DNA of 64,000 nucleotides from Pseudomonas sp. LFM046 (GTDB taxonomy: Bacteria; Pseudomonadota; Gammaproteobacteria; Pseudomonadales; Pseudomonadaceae): the NCBI RefSeq assembly GCF_000949385.2, contig NZ_JYKO02000001.1, positions 1,264,620 to 1,328,619 of the forward strand. Reading direction: 5' to 3'. The notes under the pieces are model-generated. The model saw nothing but the letters and a program-made list of their open reading frames with translations, ran no database searches and was not told where the DNA came from. The translations under genes and the position numbers were made by a program. Below, piece after piece: positions 43,041-51,789 of this stretch (its first letter is position 1; each line of letters begins with the position of its first letter).

Positions 43041-43814
43041 GCGAATGGGGCACAGGTTCTGCTGACAGGGGGAGAGTTATAGGGCGTTGCGCCGAGGCTG
43101 TCGACAGCCACGTGGCGTCTCCTTGGTCCCGGTCAGGCTCGCTGTTTACCGCGCCAGGGTGCCCAGTCCGCCCTTAGAAAGCGTCGAGCCTGGTTCTTCC
43201 GATTCTCCGAATCATTCCTGGGTGCTGCGGGTGGGGGCGATGCATTCCTCGGCATGCCCCTGGCCGTCTCCCTCACTTTTCCTCACGTGCCCTTCGCGGC
43301 TCCCTTTCCGGTCCACCTGACAGCCCGTATGGGGGCTTTGTCGTGCTCGTCTGCGAATACCTGTTCGCCGGTGGAGGTCGGTTTTTCACGGCGTTGGACA
43401 GCGCATTTTCAGTGCCTGAATAGGGAAATTTTCGGTGCAATTTTTCGAGAATTCCAGGTCGGGCATATTTCGCTGATTAGATCAATTATGTTCGATTATC
43501 GATCATTTCTGTGAGCAAAAAGAAAGCTCGGTTTTGCTGGGGTGTGCGATGGAAACACATCCGCTTTTTAAGAATAACTGCCTGTATTTGAATGTTTTTA
43601 TTTTTGAATTTACGTGAAAGTTACACCTTTTGTTTGTTACGAAACTCCACGGAAATAGAGAATTTTTGCGAATGCTGAGGTGCTTTTACACAACTGTTTT
43701 TGCGTGACCATTCAATTGACATTTCACGTAATTCTGTTGATTTTAGATCTGCGCGATCGGCACTCCAGACCCGTACCGATCGAGTACCAACAAGAACGCC
43801 AATAGGTGAAGCAG
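43041..43814. other. AT-rich regulatory region between iacR and iacH
   Basis: 774 bp without a convincing gene. The segment 43400-43750 is much richer in A+T than the rest of the window. A candidate -35 TTGACA lies at 43716-43721. An inverted repeat CGATCGG (43754-43760)/CCGATCG (43776-43782) near the iacH start is a candidate IacR site. Confidence 0.6.
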
Positions 43815-44927
43815 ATGACGATAGTGGTCGAGAAGCTGGCGCTGGGTAGCACGGGGCGGACTGTCATGGTGAAGGACACCATCGACATCGCCGGCCACCC
43901 CACCCGCGCTTCCAGCCGTGCCCTGGACGATGCACCGGATGCCGAGTGCCATGCCGAGGTGGTCCAGGCGCTGCTGAATGCGGGCTGCCGCATCACCGCC
44001 AAGACCGGCCTGCACGAGTTGGCTTTCGGAACCACCGGCCTGAACGCCTGGACCGGCACTGCCGAGAACCCGCGTTACCCCGGCCGCATCCCGGGCGGCT
44101 CCTCCAGCGGTTCCGCCGCCGCCGTGGCCGCCGGCCTCTGTGACTTCTCCCTGGGAACCGATACCGGTGGCTCGGTGCGGGTGCCGGCGGCCTGCTGCGG
44201 TGTGTTCGGCCTGAAGCCCAGCTTCGGCCGCATCAGCCGCGCCGGAGTGATGCCAGCCGAGACCTCCCTGGATTGCGTCGGCCCCTTCGCCGCCAGCATC
44301 CACCTGCTGATCGAAGCCATGTCGGCCATCGACCCGTCGCTCAAGGCGCTGCCGTCGGTGGAAGGCATCCGCATCGGCGTGGTGCCGGTGGAGGCCAACC
44401 CGGAAGTGCTGGCCGCCGTGGACACCGCCCTGGGGGCCTCTGGCTTCGCCCTCGAATCCCTGCCGTTGCCCGGCATGCAGGCCGCCTATGACGCGGGCCT
44501 GGCCATCATCAACCGGGAAACCTGGAACGCCTGCGGCCACCTGGTGGAAACCGGACGGGTGGGCGCCGATGTCGCCGCCCGCCTGCTCGCCGCGCGGAAC
44601 ACCACCGACGCCGACCTGGCTGCCGCCGAACGCTGCCGCGCCGCCTTCACCGCCGAGGTGGATGCCGCCCTGGCCCGCTGCCCGATCCTTGCCTTGCCGA
44701 CCATGCCGGATTACCCGGCGCTGGTGGCGGATGCCTTTGACACCCGTGCGGCCGTCGGCATGACCGCCTTCGTGCGGCCTTTCAATCTCACTGGCCACCC
44801 GGCACTGAGCATTCCCTTCGAGGGCGCCTCGAAGCTGCCGGTGGGCCTGCAACTCGTTGCCGCCAAGGGCGCGGATGAACTGCTGCTGGCAGTCGCCCGC
44901 GAGCTCGTGCAGCGCCTCGAACAATAA
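43815..44927 (+). CDS. iacH: Amidase IacH
   Basis: A 370-residue amidase-signature enzyme with the Ser-cisSer-Lys triad: K20 (VKDTIDIAG), Ser in GGSSSGS (94-100) and nucleophile S120 (TDTGGSVRVP). Part of the indole-3-acetate pathway, thought to act on an amide intermediate. The ATG at 43815 has AGGTGA five bases upstream, better than the GTG nine bases earlier. First gene of the iac operon. Confidence 0.88.
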   Translation: MTIVVEKLALGSTGRTVMVKDTIDIAGHPTRASSRALDDAPDAECHAEVVQALLNAGCRITAKTGLHELAFGTTGLNAWTGTAENPRYPGRIPGGSSSGSAAAVAAGLCDFSLGTDTGGSVRVPAACCGVFGLKPSFGRISRAGVMPAETSLDCVGPFAASIHLLIEAMSAIDPSLKALPSVEGIRIGVVPVEANPEVLAAVDTALGASGFALESLPLPGMQAAYDAGLAIINRETWNACGHLVETGRVGADVAARLLAARNTTDADLAAAERCRAAFTAEVDAALARCPILALPTMPDYPALVADAFDTRAAVGMTAFVRPFNLTGHPALSIPFEGASKLPVGLQLVAAKGADELLLAVARELVQRLEQ

Positions 44928-44952
44928 CCAACAAGCCCACCTGGAGAGCCCC

Positions 44953-46125
44953 ATGTCTTCGCTAAGCGAGCTGGATTACCAGCACCCCGCCCCCATTACC
45001 GCGAGTGAAGGATTCCAGGCACTGCTCGCCGACATCCGCGAGCGTGCCCTGCGCGAGGAATTCGACCGGCAGAAATTCATTTCCCAGGACGTGATCGAAC
45101 GCTTCAAGGCACTCGGCGTCTACCGTGCCCTGGTGCCCACCCGCTTCGGCGGCGATCAGCGCTCGCCCATGGAGTTCTGCCAGATGGTCGAGGACATCTC
45201 CGCCGCCGACGGTTCCGCCGGCTGGGTCGCCAGCTTCGGCATGAACCCGGTGTACCTGGCGGCGCTGCCCCTGGCGACCCTGGAACAGGTCTACGCCAAT
45301 GGCCCGGACGTGGTCTTCGCCGGCGGCATCTTCCCGCCCCAGCCGGCGGCTTTCGTCGACGGCGGCCTGGAAGTGCACGGGCGCTGGAAGTTCTCCAGCG
45401 GCTGCATGGGCGCCAGCCTGATCGGTGTCGGCATCAGCCCGAAGAACGGTGACACCGTCGGCCTGCCGCGCCTGGCCGTGATGCCGCGCGAAAAGGTGAA
45501 GATCGAGGAAACCTGGGACGTGGTCGGCCTGATCGGCACCGGCAGCCATGACGTGGTGATCGACGGCGTGGTGGTGCCCGAGGACTGGACCTTCGTCCGC
45601 GGCGGCCCGTCCAACCTCGACGAGCCGATGTTCCGTTACCCGTCCCTGTCCTTCGCCACCCAGGTGCTGTCCGTGGTGGGGCTGGGCGTCGCCCGCGCCG
45701 CCCTGGACTACCTCTCCGGCCTGGCCAGCGGCCGCTTTTCCGTCACCGGCGCCCCGGCCCTGGCCGACCGCCCGCTGGCGCAGATGCAGATGGCCAAGGC
45801 CGAGGCCGAACTGCGCGCCGCCCGTGCCTGGTTCTACGAGGCCATGGAAGACGCCTGGGCCAGCGTGGTGGCCGGTGATCCGGTGAGCGTCGAGCAGACC
45901 AACCTGCTGCGCCTGTCCTCCACCCACGCCACCCGCGTATCCGCCGAAGTGGCGCGCACCGCGCAGATGCTCTCCGGCATGACCGGCGTGTACCGGGACA
46001 GCCCGCTGTCGCGCTTCGTCAACGACACCCTGGTGATCACCCAGCACGCCTTCATGGGCGACATGACCTACCAGAACGCCGGGGCGATCTTCTTCGGCAA
46101 CAAGCCGCTGCCCGGCTACCTGTGA
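44953..46125 (+). CDS. iacA: Indole-3-acetate monooxygenase IacA (acyl-CoA dehydrogenase fold)
   Basis: A 390-residue group D flavin monooxygenase: SAADGSAGWVASFGM, the GRWKFSSGCMGASL block and RGGPSNLDEPMFRYP. IacA hydroxylates indole-3-acetate (and indole) with reduced flavin supplied by IacG. The start at 44953 has GGAG upstream. Confidence 0.92.
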   Translation: MSSLSELDYQHPAPITASEGFQALLADIRERALREEFDRQKFISQDVIERFKALGVYRALVPTRFGGDQRSPMEFCQMVEDISAADGSAGWVASFGMNPVYLAALPLATLEQVYANGPDVVFAGGIFPPQPAAFVDGGLEVHGRWKFSSGCMGASLIGVGISPKNGDTVGLPRLAVMPREKVKIEETWDVVGLIGTGSHDVVIDGVVVPEDWTFVRGGPSNLDEPMFRYPSLSFATQVLSVVGLGVARAALDYLSGLASGRFSVTGAPALADRPLAQMQMAKAEAELRAARAWFYEAMEDAWASVVAGDPVSVEQTNLLRLSSTHATRVSAEVARTAQMLSGMTGVYRDSPLSRFVNDTLVITQHAFMGDMTYQNAGAIFFGNKPLPGYL

Positions 46126-46152
46126 ATTCCAACTGACTGATCGGTGATTGTG

Positions 46153-46515
46153 ATGAGCGAGAAAAAAGCCCTGCGCGTCCTCTTCTGCATGGGGATCAAC
46201 CAGAACTTCTTCGATGCCCCGCGCGAGGAGCAACTGCAGGTCTGGGCCGCCTTCAGCGAAATGTGGAACGGCATCCACGACCTGCCCGGCGTGAAGGTGT
46301 TCGGCAACATGGACGACGACCAGAGCATGGTCGGACCAAGCACCGGCTACCCCTGGACCACCTACCTGCTGGCCGACGTACCGGACATCGAAACCGTCCA
46401 CGCCGCCTGCAACCTGTTCCGCACCACGCCGGTGGGTGATGGCACCTACAAGCTGTGGCGCTACGCCAAGGTCGAGGCCCGCACCGGCCGCGAACTGATC
46501 ATCCAGCGTGCGTGA
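46153..46515 (+). CDS. iacB: IacB, small protein of the indole-3-acetate pathway
   Basis: A 120-residue protein starting MSEKKALRVLFCMGINQNFF, of no broad domain family known to me, but in the IacB position between iacA and iacI. It may assist an oxygenation step. Start at 46153 (ATG), with an in-frame GTG 9 bp upstream also possible. Confidence 0.85.
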   Translation: MSEKKALRVLFCMGINQNFFDAPREEQLQVWAAFSEMWNGIHDLPGVKVFGNMDDDQSMVGPSTGYPWTTYLLADVPDIETVHAACNLFRTTPVGDGTYKLWRYAKVEARTGRELIIQRA

Positions 46516-46520
46516 CCGCC

Positions 46521-47036
46521 ATGAGCCAAGCCCTCGAAGCCCGACTGCGCCAGCTGGAAAGCGAACATGCCGTGCGCACCTGCATGAACCGCTACATGGC
46601 GCTATGCGACGCCCTGGACGCGCGCACGCCCCTGGACGAACTGGCCGGCCTGTTCACCTTTGATGCCGTCTGGGAAGGCAAGGGCGCCAAGTACGCCAAG
46701 AGCTTCGGCGGCTACCAGGGCCGTGAGGCGATCCGCGCCATGTTCGCCACCTACGTGGTGGCGCCGGCGCACTTCGCCCTGAACGTGCACTTCCTCTGCT
46801 CGGAGCTGATTCGCGTGGAGGGTGCGCAAGCCACCGGCAGCTGGGTGATGTTGCAGACCTCCACCTTTGCCAGCGGCGCCTCGCACCTTAACGCGGCACG
46901 CCTGACGGTGAAGTTCCGCGAGGAGGAGGGCGCCTGGCGCATGGCCCATTTCCAGACCGAGAACCTGTTCAGCCGGCCGGTGGAGGCGTGGAACAGCGAC
47001 GCGCACCTGCCAGTGCCGGGCAAGAACGGCGAATGA
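46521..47036 (+). CDS. iacI: IacI, SnoaL/NTF2-like protein
   Basis: A 171-residue protein of the nuclear transport factor 2-like fold: an N-terminal helix pair (RYMALCDALDAR), FTFDAVWEGKG and a C-terminal WRMAHFQTENLF sheet. In iac clusters it follows iacB. Enzymes of this fold isomerise or hydrate small ring compounds. Confidence 0.85.
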   Translation: MSQALEARLRQLESEHAVRTCMNRYMALCDALDARTPLDELAGLFTFDAVWEGKGAKYAKSFGGYQGREAIRAMFATYVVAPAHFALNVHFLCSELIRVEGAQATGSWVMLQTSTFASGASHLNAARLTVKFREEEGAWRMAHFQTENLFSRPVEAWNSDAHLPVPGKNGE

Positions 47037-47079
47037 CCTTTTTTTGTGAGTCGGTGCCCTGCGCCGACGAGGAGTGACC

Positions 47080-48354
47080 GTGACCAACCTGATCGAAAGC
47101 GTGAACCTGGCCAGCTCGCCGGCCGACCTGGTGCTGCACGACCGCGTGCACACCGCCCTCTACACCGACGCCCGCCTCTTCGACGAGGAGCTGGAGAAGG
47201 TCTTCTACAGCACCTGGGTCTGGGTCGCCCACGCCAGCGAGATTCCCGAGGCCGGCAGCTACAAGAGCACCTACATCGGCAAGCAGCCGGTAATCGTCGT
47301 GCGTGACCGCAAGAAGGACGTGCACGTGCTGCTCAACCGTTGCCGCCACCGTGGCGCCACCGTTTGCGAGCACAAGAAGGGCAAGACCAACAGCTTCGTC
47401 TGCCCCTACCACGGCTGGAGCTACGCCCTGGACGGCAGCCTGCGCGGTGTGCCGCACCCGGAAAGCTACGCCGACTGCCTGGACAAGGGCGAACTGCCCC
47501 TGGTGAGCCTGCGCGTCGAGCAATACAACGGCATGATCTTCGCCACCTTCAAGGACGACATCGAGCCGCTGGTGGACTTCCTCGGCCCGGCCAGGAAGTG
47601 GATCGACCTGTTCATGAAGCAGGGCGCCGGCTACGGCGTGAAAGTGTCCGGTGAGCACCGCTTCCGCTTCCCCGGCAACTGGAAGATCCAGCTGGAAAAC
47701 ACCACCGACGCCTACCACTTCCCGCTGGTGCACAAGTCGTTCCTGTCCTCGGTGGACGAGCAGACCCTGGAACTCTTCGACTTCGTGAAGGGACCGGGCT
47801 ACGTCGAAGACCTTGGCAACGGCCACAGCGTGATGGTGATGATCCCCGAGCTGGTGGACCTGGAAGCCGACCTGGACAAGCCGATTCCCGAGCGCTTCGA
47901 AGCCCTGGCCGAGGAGCTGCGCGCCGAAGGCATCGAAGAACAGCAGGTGCGCCGTATCGTCCGCGCCGTCGGCGGTTCCGGCTTCAACCTCAACCTGTTC
48001 CCCAACGTGGCCTGCTCCATGGCCTTCTTCCGCGTGCTGCAGCCGATCTCGGTGAACGAGACTGAAATCCACCACGCGGTCATCACCATGGACGGCGGCC
48101 CGGCCGTGGCCAACCGCTACCGCCTGCGCCTGCACGAACACTTCCAGGGCCCCATGGGCTTCGGCACCCCGGACGACTCCGAAGCCTGGGAGCGCGTGCA
48201 GAAGGGCGCCCAGGCCGGCACCGACCTCTGGATCATGCTCAACCGCGGCCTGCCCGGTGAGAAAGAGAGCGAGGACGGGCTGATCAGCGACGTGAGCGCC
48301 GAGACCGGCATGCGTGCGGCCTATCAGCAGTGGAAAAAGATGATGTCGGCGTGA
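47080..48354 (+). CDS. iacC: IacC, Rieske dioxygenase large subunit
   Basis: A 424-residue ring-hydroxylating oxygenase alpha subunit. The Rieske cluster ligands are C88, H90, C108 and H111 (CRHRG, CPYHGW). The mononuclear iron site has D210, H213 and H218 (TTDAYHFPLVHKSF). It acts on an oxindole-acetate intermediate with IacD and IacF. The GTG start at 47080 was chosen because AGGAG lies just five bases upstream. Confidence 0.93.
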   Translation: MTNLIESVNLASSPADLVLHDRVHTALYTDARLFDEELEKVFYSTWVWVAHASEIPEAGSYKSTYIGKQPVIVVRDRKKDVHVLLNRCRHRGATVCEHKKGKTNSFVCPYHGWSYALDGSLRGVPHPESYADCLDKGELPLVSLRVEQYNGMIFATFKDDIEPLVDFLGPARKWIDLFMKQGAGYGVKVSGEHRFRFPGNWKIQLENTTDAYHFPLVHKSFLSSVDEQTLELFDFVKGPGYVEDLGNGHSVMVMIPELVDLEADLDKPIPERFEALAEELRAEGIEEQQVRRIVRAVGGSGFNLNLFPNVACSMAFFRVLQPISVNETEIHHAVITMDGGPAVANRYRLRLHEHFQGPMGFGTPDDSEAWERVQKGAQAGTDLWIMLNRGLPGEKESEDGLISDVSAETGMRAAYQQWKKMMSA

Positions 48355-48367
48355 GGAGAACACAACC

Positions 48368-48844
48368 ATGAACCTTGAATTGCTCAATCACGTCAGCGCC
48401 TTCATCTGGCAGGAAGCGGACATGCTCGACCACGGCGAATTCGACGCCTGGTTGAACCTGTGGACCGACAAGGGCACCTACATCATCCCGATCGATCCCA
48501 CCGAGACCGACTTCGAGAACACCCTGAACTACGCCTACGACGACCACCACATGCGCCAGCTGCGCGTGCAGCGTCTGATCGGCGGTGAGTCCATCTCCAC
48601 CAGTCCGCGTGCCCGTACCGTGCGCGCCCTGTCGCGCTTCCGCGTGCTCGGCGAGGAAGACGGCGTGGTGACCGTGCGCTGCGCACAGAACCTGCGGGAA
48701 TTCCGCAAGGACGTGCTCAAGCACTACACCGCCGACATCACCTTCCAGCTCAAGCGCGAAGGCGAGGGCTTCAAGATCCAGCGCAAGCTGATCCAGCTCA
48801 TCAATTCCACCGACACCCTGGCGGGTATCGGTTACATCCTCTGA
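48368..48844 (+). CDS. iacD: IacD, Rieske dioxygenase small subunit
   Basis: A 158-residue beta subunit of the SnoaL-like fold (EADMLDHGEFDAWLNLW, DDHHMRQLRVQRL). It partners IacC, 13 bp upstream. Confidence 0.92.
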   Translation: MNLELLNHVSAFIWQEADMLDHGEFDAWLNLWTDKGTYIIPIDPTETDFENTLNYAYDDHHMRQLRVQRLIGGESISTSPRARTVRALSRFRVLGEEDGVVTVRCAQNLREFRKDVLKHYTADITFQLKREGEGFKIQRKLIQLINSTDTLAGIGYIL

Positions 48845-48854
48845 GGCGCCGGCC

Positions 48855-49595
48855 ATGACCCAAGTAGCTTTGGTAACCGGCGCGGCGCAAGGCCTGGGCC
48901 TCGCCATCGCCAGCCGTCTGTTCGCCGCCGGTTACGCGGTGGCGATCACCGACCTGTCGCTGGAGCGCGCCCAGGCCGCCGCCGACAGGCTCGACCCGAG
49001 TGGCCAGCGCAGCCTGGCGCTGAAACTCGACGTGGCCAGCAAGGCTGACTTCGAAGTGGCCCTGGCGGCGACGCTGGAACGCTTCGGCGCCCTGCACGTG
49101 GCGGTGAACAACGCCGCCATGACCATGACGACGCCTGTGATGCAGATCAGCCCGGAGGAGTTCGACCGCGTCCTCAGCCTCAACACCCGCAGCGTGTTCG
49201 TCGGTTGCCAGGTGTTCGGTGCGCACATGGCGGCGGCCGGCTACGGGCGGATCGTCAACATGGCCTCCCTGGCCGGGCAGAACGGCGGCACCGCCACCGG
49301 CGCGCACTACGCCGCGTCCAAGGGCGCCATCGTCACCCTGACCAAGATCTTCGCCAAGGAGCTGGCGGCCGGCGGTGTCACCGTCAACGCCATCGCCCCG
49401 GGGCCCATCGAGTCCCCGGCGGTGCGCGCGGCAGTGCCGCCGGAGCGCATGGAAGGGCTGCTCGCCAACATTCCGGTCAAGCGCCTGGGCGATGCCGATT
49501 TCCTCGGCGACCTGGTGGTGCAGCTGGCGCGTCCGGAAGCCTATTTCACGACCGGGGCGACCTGGGATGTGAATGGAGGCCTCTTCATGCGCTGA
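48855..49595 (+). CDS. iacE: IacE, short-chain dehydrogenase
   Basis: A 246-residue SDR: TGAAQGLGLAIA cofactor motif, NNAAM, catalytic Ser in NMASLAGQNG and YAASK (Tyr-x3-Lys). It oxidises or reduces an intermediate of indole-acetate breakdown. Confidence 0.92.
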   Translation: MTQVALVTGAAQGLGLAIASRLFAAGYAVAITDLSLERAQAAADRLDPSGQRSLALKLDVASKADFEVALAATLERFGALHVAVNNAAMTMTTPVMQISPEEFDRVLSLNTRSVFVGCQVFGAHMAAAGYGRIVNMASLAGQNGGTATGAHYAASKGAIVTLTKIFAKELAAGGVTVNAIAPGPIESPAVRAAVPPERMEGLLANIPVKRLGDADFLGDLVVQLARPEAYFTTGATWDVNGGLFMR

Positions 49596-49686
49596 TTGCG
49601 CGAAGTGACAAAGCAGGGCCGTGCGTGCAGTGCGGTGAGTACAAACGAGAACGAAACAGCACCCACGAGGGTGCGGGAAGGCCGGT

Positions 49687-50646
49687 ATGAGTGAGCAAGT
49701 GTTGAATCTGGTGGTCCGCAAGCGGGTGGAGCAGGGCGAGGGCGTGGTAATCCTCGACCTTGCCGACCCGTCGGGCAGACCCCTGCCGGCGTTCGACGCC
49801 GGCGCCCATGTGGATATCCACCTCAAGCCAGGCCTGGTGCGCCAGTACTCCCTTTGCGGTGACCCGGCCAACGCCTCCGTCTACCGCCTGGGCGTGCTGC
49901 GCGACCCGGCTTCCCGTGGTGGTTCGGTTGCGGTCCACGAACTGCTGCAGGAAGGCAGCGAGGTCGCCATCGGCGCACCGCGCAACCTGTTCCCCCTGGC
50001 GGCCGGCGCGAGCCGCTCGATCCTCATCGGCGGTGGCATCGGCATCACCCCGATGATCGCCATGGCTCACGAGCTGACCGCGAAGGACAGCGCCTTCGAG
50101 CTGCACTATTGCGGCCGCTCGCGCAGCCGTACCGCCTTCCTCGACGAACTGCAAAGCGCCGCCTTCGCCGCCTGCGTGCGCACTCACTTCGACGATGAAG
50201 ACGCCGCGCAGAAGCTCGATCTGCCCGCCGTGCTGGGTCAGCCCGCCGAGGGCGTGCATGTGTACGTCTGTGGCCCCGCCGGGTTCATGGACTGGGTGAT
50301 CGCCGAGGCGCGCAAAGCCGGCTACGCGGATGATCACATCCATCGCGAGTACTTCCAGGTGGAAGTGGATGCCAGCGGCGAGAGCTTCGAAGTGGTCGCC
50401 CAGCGCAGCGGCAAGACCGTGCAGGTGGCCGAGGGTCAGAGCATCCTCGACGCGCTGGCCGGTGTCGGCATCAAGATCGAGATTTCCTGCGAACAGGGCG
50501 TCTGCGGCACCTGCTTGTGTGACGTGCTGGAAGGCGAGCCGGACCACCGCGACGTCTACCTGACCGATGACGAGAAGGCCGCCAACGACCAGATCCTGGT
50601 CTGCTGCTCGCGGGCCAAATCAAAAAAACTGGTGCTGGACATCTGA
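49687..50646 (+). CDS. iacF: IacF, ferredoxin reductase component
   Basis: A 319-residue phthalate dioxygenase reductase-type flavoprotein: FMN/NAD domains (RQYSLCGDP, GGGIGITPMIAMA) then a C-terminal 2Fe-2S domain (SCEQGVCGTCLCD and LVCCSRA). It feeds electrons to IacCD. Confidence 0.92.
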   Translation: MSEQVLNLVVRKRVEQGEGVVILDLADPSGRPLPAFDAGAHVDIHLKPGLVRQYSLCGDPANASVYRLGVLRDPASRGGSVAVHELLQEGSEVAIGAPRNLFPLAAGASRSILIGGGIGITPMIAMAHELTAKDSAFELHYCGRSRSRTAFLDELQSAAFAACVRTHFDDEDAAQKLDLPAVLGQPAEGVHVYVCGPAGFMDWVIAEARKAGYADDHIHREYFQVEVDASGESFEVVAQRSGKTVQVAEGQSILDALAGVGIKIEISCEQGVCGTCLCDVLEGEPDHRDVYLTDDEKAANDQILVCCSRAKSKKLVLDI

Positions 50647-50664
50647 CAGGAGAGGGGCAAGACC

Positions 50665-51165
50665 ATGGTCGATACCACTGGATTCCGTAATGCCATGGCG
50701 CTGCTGGGCGGCGCCGTTTCCGTCATCACCACCGATGGTGCCGCCGGACGCTTCGGCTTTACCGCCTCGGCGGTGTGCAGCGTCACCGACCAGCCGCCGA
50801 CGCTGCTGGTGTGCATGAACCGCTCCTCGTTCGCCAACGGACATTTCAAGCAGAACGGCGTGCTCAGCGTGAATGTGCTGACCGCCGAGCTGAAGGAGAT
50901 TTCCGCCGTGTTCGCCAACCGCGAGCTGGACTCCGAGCAACGCTTCGCCCGCGCCAGCTGGAGCACCCTGGAAAGTGGCTCCCCGCTGCTGGACGACGCC
51001 CTGGTGAGCTTCGACTGCCGCATCGCCCAGGCCCATGAAGTGGGTTCGCACACCATCTTCTACTGCGAGGTGCTGGGGATCGTTCATGGCAAGAACCAGG
51101 AAGGCCTGGTGTATTTCAATCGCGCCTACCATCGCCTGGGCGATGCCTCGCGTTCGGCCTGCTGA
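50665..51165 (+). CDS. iacG: IacG, flavin reductase
   Basis: A 166-residue flavin reductase-like protein: LGGAVSVITTDGAAGRFGFT, HTIFYCEVLGI. It supplies reduced flavin to IacA. It belongs to the same broad family as the two reductases at 12585 and 17764 but is clearly distinct from them. Confidence 0.9.
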   Translation: MVDTTGFRNAMALLGGAVSVITTDGAAGRFGFTASAVCSVTDQPPTLLVCMNRSSFANGHFKQNGVLSVNVLTAELKEISAVFANRELDSEQRFARASWSTLESGSPLLDDALVSFDCRIAQAHEVGSHTIFYCEVLGIVHGKNQEGLVYFNRAYHRLGDASRSAC

Positions 51166-51251
51166 TCACCCCCTGCACCTTCATGTTCTGCGCCGCACAG
51201 GGCCGGCCGGTCACGGTCGGACCTGCTCCCGGCAACGCCCAAGAGACCCCG

Positions 51252-51488
51252 ATGCGACTCTACGAACTCATCACCTTCACCCTGCGCGTGCGCACTCCGG
51301 CCGCGGCCCTGGCGCGCCTGGAATCCACCCTCGCCGAGGCGCTGCCGGGGTGCACTCTGGTGGGCTGCTGGGCCTCGGAAATCGGCCCGCTGAACCAGAT
51401 CGCCGTGTTGCGCGGCTTCACTGACGAGACGACCCGCCAGACCGAGCGCGAGCGCTACCTGCCGGCGACGTTCTCGCCGCTGCAGTAG
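51252..51488 (+). CDS. Short NIPSNAP-family protein
   Basis: A 78-residue protein, MRLYELITFTLRV...LVGCWASEIGPLNQIAVLRGF, which matches the NIPSNAP dimeric barrel but is shorter than the usual domain of about 100 residues at the C-terminus. Its place right after iacG suggests a role in the same pathway, unproven. A terminator-like hairpin follows. Confidence 0.75.
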   Translation: MRLYELITFTLRVRTPAAALARLESTLAEALPGCTLVGCWASEIGPLNQIAVLRGFTDETTRQTERERYLPATFSPLQ

Positions 51489-51515
51489 CCGCTCTTTTTT
51501 CACGCTTTACCTCGG

Positions 51516-51544
51516 CCCGTTCCACTCCTTTGCGGGCTTTTTTT
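51516..51544 (+). terminator. Terminator after the iac operon
   Basis: A short GCCCG/CGGGC stem with a thirteen-base loop followed by TTTTTT. Weak stem but clear T-run. Confidence 0.65.
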
Positions 51545-51571
51545 CTTGTGCGAGCGGTGTGGCCGCTCTTC

Positions 51572-51642
51572 GTAGGATGGGTTGAGGTACGAAACCCATG
51601 CGGACCATGGTTGATGGGTTTCGCAAGCTCTACTCATCCTAC
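51572..51642. repeat. REP doublet, GTAGGATGGGTT family
   Basis: GTAGGATGGGTT with AAACCCAT at left, mirrored by ATGGGTTTCG and ACTCATCCTAC at right. A related but incomplete copy occurs at about 55987-56080. Confidence 0.7.
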
Positions 51643-51656
51643 GGACTGCTTTTCGT

Positions 51657-51694
51657 GGGGGCGAATTCATTCGCCAAGGGCAGCGCAGCTGCCC
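51657..51694. repeat. GAATTC-family REP unit (single half)
   Basis: GGGGGCGAATTCATTCGCC followed by a GGGCAGC/GCTGCCC stem, the reverse orientation of the half doublet at 324-365. Confidence 0.65.
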
Positions 51695-51695
51695 C

Positions 51696-51780
51696 GTAGG
51701 GTGGATGTCGCGTTTTACATCCACCAATGGAGTTCGGGTGAGCCACGGACGGTGGATCGGTGAAGCGTGATCCACCCTAC
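51696..51780. repeat. REP doublet, GTAGGGTGGAT family
   Basis: 85 bp with GTAGGGTGGATGT/ACATCCACC at left and GGTGGATC/GATCCACCCTAC at right. It lies just past the catR stop. Confidence 0.8.
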
Positions 51781-51789
51781 ATCGGCTGG

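Noticed and set aside
43087-43514. Two small plus-strand open frames in the iacR-iacH gap
   Set aside because: No ribosome site or recognisable motif, mixed codon use and an AT-rich setting; treated as promoter region.
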